A DNA stretch of 8,061 bases from Candidatus Bathyarchaeota archaeon (GTDB lineage Archaea; Thermoproteota; Bathyarchaeia; Bathyarchaeales; DTEX01), in the NCBI GenBank assembly GCA_021162225.1, contig JAGGZB010000094.1, forward strand, positions 1 through 8,061, written 5' to 3'. The translations under genes and the position numbers were made by a program. Positions 5,747-8,061 of this stretch are shown here, in pieces. Every line of letters starts with the position of its first letter. Position 1 is the stretch's first letter. The notes under the pieces were generated by a model. It was not told where the DNA came from, did not search any database, and saw only the letters and a list, made by a program, of their open reading frames with translations.

Positions 5747-7213
5747 CTATCTCTTTAGCTTGTCAATGAGCTTGACCATTCGATCCACTATTAATTCTCC
5801 AGTACCAGGCTTTAGAAGCGACGCGGTTTCGTATCCGCCCTCCTCATAGGCCTCCCGCGTCGGTATGTACCCTATTGAACCGTTTGCTTGGGTGATGACC
5901 ATAACTCGGCTGGACCATGATCTTCTCTTTATCTCCAATCCGAGCTCGGTGAATAGCTCTCCCGGAACCGCCGCTAGGATCACATCCCCCAATGCTAATG
6001 CTTGGAGCTCGCATACCCTCTCCTGCTCACGTAGAGGATCATAGGGGATCTCCACTTTCTTATCCAGTGCGACTCCGAGCCAATGCTTCGGAAGAACTAA
6101 AGATTGGCCAGCTATTCTTCTCAGCATGATTATTTCTTCCCTTAGCTTTCTTGCCATGCGGAAGTTCTGGTCCTCAATAGCATTTTTGAGCTCTTCCTCC
6201 TTCTTGCCTATCAGCTTCTCAGCTTCATCCGGGGTTGGAATTTCTCTTAGCTGCACCTCGAAAGTAGAGTTAACGACTTGAATGTCTATGCTCGGTGGAA
6301 GAGCATGCATATTCTTCATCGCTTTCAGCGTAGCTGAGGCTAAAGCTACGCCTATCCTCTCAGCCTCTTCAAATGACCGTTCAGAATAGAAGGGTCTTAC
6401 ATCCCCTGAGGCTCCCAGGGTGAAGAGAACCGATGCGTTCTCAGCCTCTTCAATCAGGCGGCTTAAATATCCAGGGTAATCCGCCGATATTAGAAGGTTA
6501 CGTGGCCCCAAAGTAACGGGGTGGCAGGAGAAATTCACCAGTACCGCGACTGTCTTGTTATTTGCTGCTTCAAATTTTAGAACTGTTAGTTCTGAATCTA
6601 TCGGTCCGTCGGGTATTCCGGGAACTGCTCGTTCCTCAGCGATCTCAGGGGGCATACCCCATTCCTTGTACTGTTCGCATACCGCGTTTCGCATCTCACT
6701 GGTCTTCATGATGAGCATGCATGTTCCTTCCGGTGTGGCTTTACGCCTATTGTAGCTCAGCCCCGTCACCAAGCTTTTGCCATACTTAACCCTCGCTTCT
6801 ACGAGATTCTTTGATGCCTCCTCAGCGATTCTACGTATCTTCAAGTGGAGAATCTTCAGCCACTCATCTATCAAACGTTGCTGCTGCTTAACGGGGAATG
6901 CGCTCATCAGGTTCGGCTTAACGGACGGCCCGGAATGTGTGTGGCTACATCCTATCATAACATTGCTCGGCTGGGTTCCGATGGTCTCCCCGACGATCTC
7001 TCTGAGGCGATTCATCTCCTCCCTCTTTAAGCCGATGAGATCTAGGGTAACTAATGCTGCTCTCTTCTCTTCCTTCTCGAATACGAGTATCTTTCCGTAT
7101 AGGTCGTCGTGGACTCCTTGGGATACTTCTAGTCTCCCGCTAAAACCAGCCATCGGTATTCCTACGGGCGGAGTTATCGGTATATATGAGACTCCGACCT
7201 TTAATGTTGACAA
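5747..7213 (-). CDS. Neutral/alkaline ceramidase-superfamily amidohydrolase, 488 aa
   Basis: Zinc-dependent amide hydrolase fold of the neutral ceramidase N-terminal domain family. The family hallmarks are present in order: an N-terminal strand VGVSYIPITPPVGIPMAGF (6-24), the zinc site GCSHTHSGP (H91, H93), NFSCHPVTLG (H231), GASGDVRP (267-274), PGELFTELG (E419) and NGSIGYIPTREAYEEGGYE (Y449). These match the three histidines, glutamate and tyrosine of the Pseudomonas enzyme. The serine that follows GDV in true ceramidases is Arg273 here, so ceramide itself is an uncertain substrate. A charged helical segment at about 327-366 (EAEKLIGKKEEELKNAIEDQ...) looks like a coiled-coil insertion found in prokaryotic members. 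No signal peptide is visible, unlike secreted ceramidases, so it is probably cytosolic. The start is TTG at 7213; an in-frame TGA sits two codons upstream and no strong Shine-Dalgarno is seen. It lies 67 bp downstream of the oxidoreductase on the same strand and may be co-transcribed with it. Confidence 0.87.
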   Translation of the reverse strand: MSTLKVGVSYIPITPPVGIPMAGFSGRLEVSQGVHDDLYGKILVFEKEEKRAALVTLDLIGLKREEMNRLREIVGETIGTQPSNVMIGCSHTHSGPSVKPNLMSAFPVKQQQRLIDEWLKILHLKIRRIAEEASKNLVEARVKYGKSLVTGLSYNRRKATPEGTCMLIMKTSEMRNAVCEQYKEWGMPPEIAEERAVPGIPDGPIDSELTVLKFEAANNKTVAVLVNFSCHPVTLGPRNLLISADYPGYLSRLIEEAENASVLFTLGASGDVRPFYSERSFEEAERIGVALASATLKAMKNMHALPPSIDIQVVNSTFEVQLREIPTPDEAEKLIGKKEEELKNAIEDQNFRMARKLREEIIMLRRIAGQSLVLPKHWLGVALDKKVEIPYDPLREQERVCELQALALGDVILAAVPGELFTELGLEIKRRSWSSRVMVITQANGSIGYIPTREAYEEGGYETASLLKPGTGELIVDRMVKLIDKLKR

Positions 7214-7216
7214 TAT

Positions 7217-7240
7217 AGGTCACATTATTTTATGTGATCT
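7217..7240. promoter_or_regulatory. Candidate operator: 24-bp inverted repeat before the ceramidase-like gene
   Basis: AGGTCACAT (7217-7225) and ATGTGATCT (7232-7240) are inverted copies matching at 8 of 9 positions around TATTTT; the inner six bases, TCACAT/ATGTGA, are perfect. The repeat lies 3 nt upstream of the TTG start. A TATA-like CTTAAATC at about 7256-7249 on the minus strand would place initiation inside it, the classic position for an archaeal repressor. As RNA it could also form a hairpin close to the start codon. Confidence 0.55.
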
Positions 7241-7259
7241 CTTGGGCGATTTAAGAATG

Positions 7260-7275
7260 ACGCAGATACGCAGAT
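7260..7275. repeat. Tandem 8-bp direct repeat ACGCAGAT x2
   Basis: Two exact, adjacent copies of ACGCAGAT (7260-7267 and 7268-7275) lie just after the stop of the oxidoreductase, in the gap before the ceramidase-like gene. An AATATAT stretch (7278-7272 on the minus strand) overlaps the second copy and could be a TATA box. This may be a tandem protein binding site or simple slippage. Confidence 0.5.
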
Positions 7276-7280
7276 ATATT

Positions 7281-8061
7281 CTAGGTGATTCTAATAGGCT
7301 TTCCCTTATCAGCCGATTCAATTATTGCAAGCAATATATTCGTCACAGCTCTTCCATCATTTTCATCGGGCTCCGGCTTAATGTTATTCTCTAAGCAGTG
7401 GATGAAGTAATTAACGGATTCGAACCACCAGCCTACACGCTTATAACCCAGATCCGTCGTCCCGCTTGAGGGATACCTAACAACATCCGCATAGACTTCA
7501 AGTCCCTGATTCAGCTGATCGATCTTCACAAAACCCTTCGTGCCTATAAGTTCTATTCTGTGATCAACATTGCTTGGAAGAGAGTTGGGGAGTATCCATG
7601 CGGTTTCAAAAGTAGCCGTAGCTCCATTCTCGAACTCCACAATCGCCGACATAGTGTCATGTGTTTCTATACCCATCGAAGCAAGTACTCCTTCAGTTTT
7701 CGAAGCATATACTTTCACAGCTTCCGAGTTGAACCACCACCTTATCATGTCGACCATGTGAGACATTAAGAACCAAGTTGGCGAGGACCTTGAAGACCAG
7801 CTCAGCATCTTCATAGGAACATAAAGGCTGTTCATGAGCTTTGCATAGGCGTGAATAGGCTTGCCCAGCTCCCCGTTATCAATCATCTGCTTCACCTTCC
7901 TATGCTGCGGCCGCATCCTGTTCCCATAATTCACCATTAACCAGCATCCCGACTGCTTCACGGCTTCAACTATTCTATCCGCGTCTTCGAGGGTTGTTGC
8001 AAGAGGCTTCTCAACTATGACGTGCAGCCCCTCCTTGAGAGCCGCGATAACTGGGTCGGCA
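7281..8061 (-). CDS. Gfo/Idh/MocA-family oxidoreductase, 5' end outside the window (259 aa visible)
   Basis: NAD(P)-dependent dehydrogenase of the glucose-fructose oxidoreductase / inositol 2-dehydrogenase family, acting on sugars, inositols or related polyols in the cytosol. The frame is open to the right edge, and the residues encoded beyond the GTG at 7961 are clearly family sequence, including the hallmark VEKPLA (visible residues 16-21, Lys18 of the EKP motif). The gene therefore continues past 8061; about 75-90 N-terminal residues, including the GxGxxG nucleotide-binding loop, are missing. Further motifs: NYGNRMRP (44-51), ELGKPIHAYA (64-73), the SHMVDMIRWW segment (100-109) with the H-x2-D pair (H101, D104) expected near the active site, and the beta-sheet domain with GATATFETAW and IGTKGFVKI. 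It ends at TAG (7283-7281), 67 bp before the ceramidase-like gene. The substrate cannot be assigned. Confidence 0.93.
   Translation of the reverse strand, partial: ADPVIAALKEGLHVIVEKPLATTLEDADRIVEAVKQSGCWLMVNYGNRMRPQHRKVKQMIDNGELGKPIHAYAKLMNSLYVPMKMLSWSSRSSPTWFLMSHMVDMIRWWFNSEAVKVYASKTEGVLASMGIETHDTMSAIVEFENGATATFETAWILPNSLPSNVDHRIELIGTKGFVKIDQLNQGLEVYADVVRYPSSGTTDLGYKRVGWWFESVNYFIHCLENNIKPEPDENDGRAVTNILLAIIESADKGKPIRIT

Noticed and set aside
7220..7237. CRP-type binding site
   Set aside because: The half-sites are in the opposite order with different spacing (TCACA-N8-TGTGA, not TGTGA-N6-TCACA), and CRP-type regulation is not expected in an archaeon.
6777..7394. Open frame of 205 codons on the + strand
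   Set aside because: Long, but antisense to the ceramidase-like gene including its zinc motifs, and it runs on across the intergenic operator into the oxidoreductase; the product shows no protein-like pattern.
7281..7961. Oxidoreductase starting at the GTG at 7961 (226 aa)
   Set aside because: The same frame continues upstream to the window edge and encodes the family's VEKPLA motif, so this GTG is internal and the gene is partial.

Overview
The window looks like a piece of an archaeal chromosome, most plausibly from the TACK/Thermoproteota side (Bathyarchaeia-like), although the lineage is an inference. The evidence is: TATA-like boxes with purine-rich upstream flanks instead of -35/-10 promoters; a tRNA-Leu(UAA) with encoded CCA and an extra block of about 30 nt inside its D-arm, as in archaeal non-canonical tRNA introns; GTG or TTG starts in four of the five genes whose start is visible; very short intergenic gaps; and archaeal-style protein families. 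No phage, IS element, CRISPR array or rRNA is visible.

Layout. 1-117 holds no convincing gene. 118-235 (-) is tRNA-Leu(UAA). 315-1247 (-) is a CaCA-family cation/Ca2+ antiporter. It is divergent from 1367-1933 (+), an ArsR-like winged-helix regulator, across a 119-bp AT-rich double promoter. 1965-3488 (-) is a B12-binding-domain radical SAM enzyme with a TTG start. It is divergent from 3600-5711 (+), a 703-aa membrane-anchored surface protein that strings together an Ig-like domain, a class-I-glutamine-amidotransferase-like (DJ-1/ThuA-type) domain and a NodB-type polysaccharide deacetylase-like domain. 5747-7213 (-) is a neutral-ceramidase-superfamily amidohydrolase. It lies downstream of 7281-8061 (-), a Gfo/Idh/MocA oxidoreductase whose 5' end runs off the right edge; its reading frame stays open to the last base, so the GTG at 7961 is not the true start.

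How the genes may work together. The antiporter and the winged-helix gene form a likely regulator-target or shared-promoter pair. The right half (radical SAM, surface deacetylase-like protein, ceramidase-like hydrolase and sugar-type dehydrogenase) reads as an accessory set for making, trimming or using complex glycans or lipid/amide-linked conjugates at the cell surface. No gene here has a substrate that can be named from sequence. The two most distinctive nucleotide-level signals are the insertion in the tRNA D-arm and a 24-bp inverted repeat immediately upstream of the ceramidase-like gene, which looks like a repressor operator.
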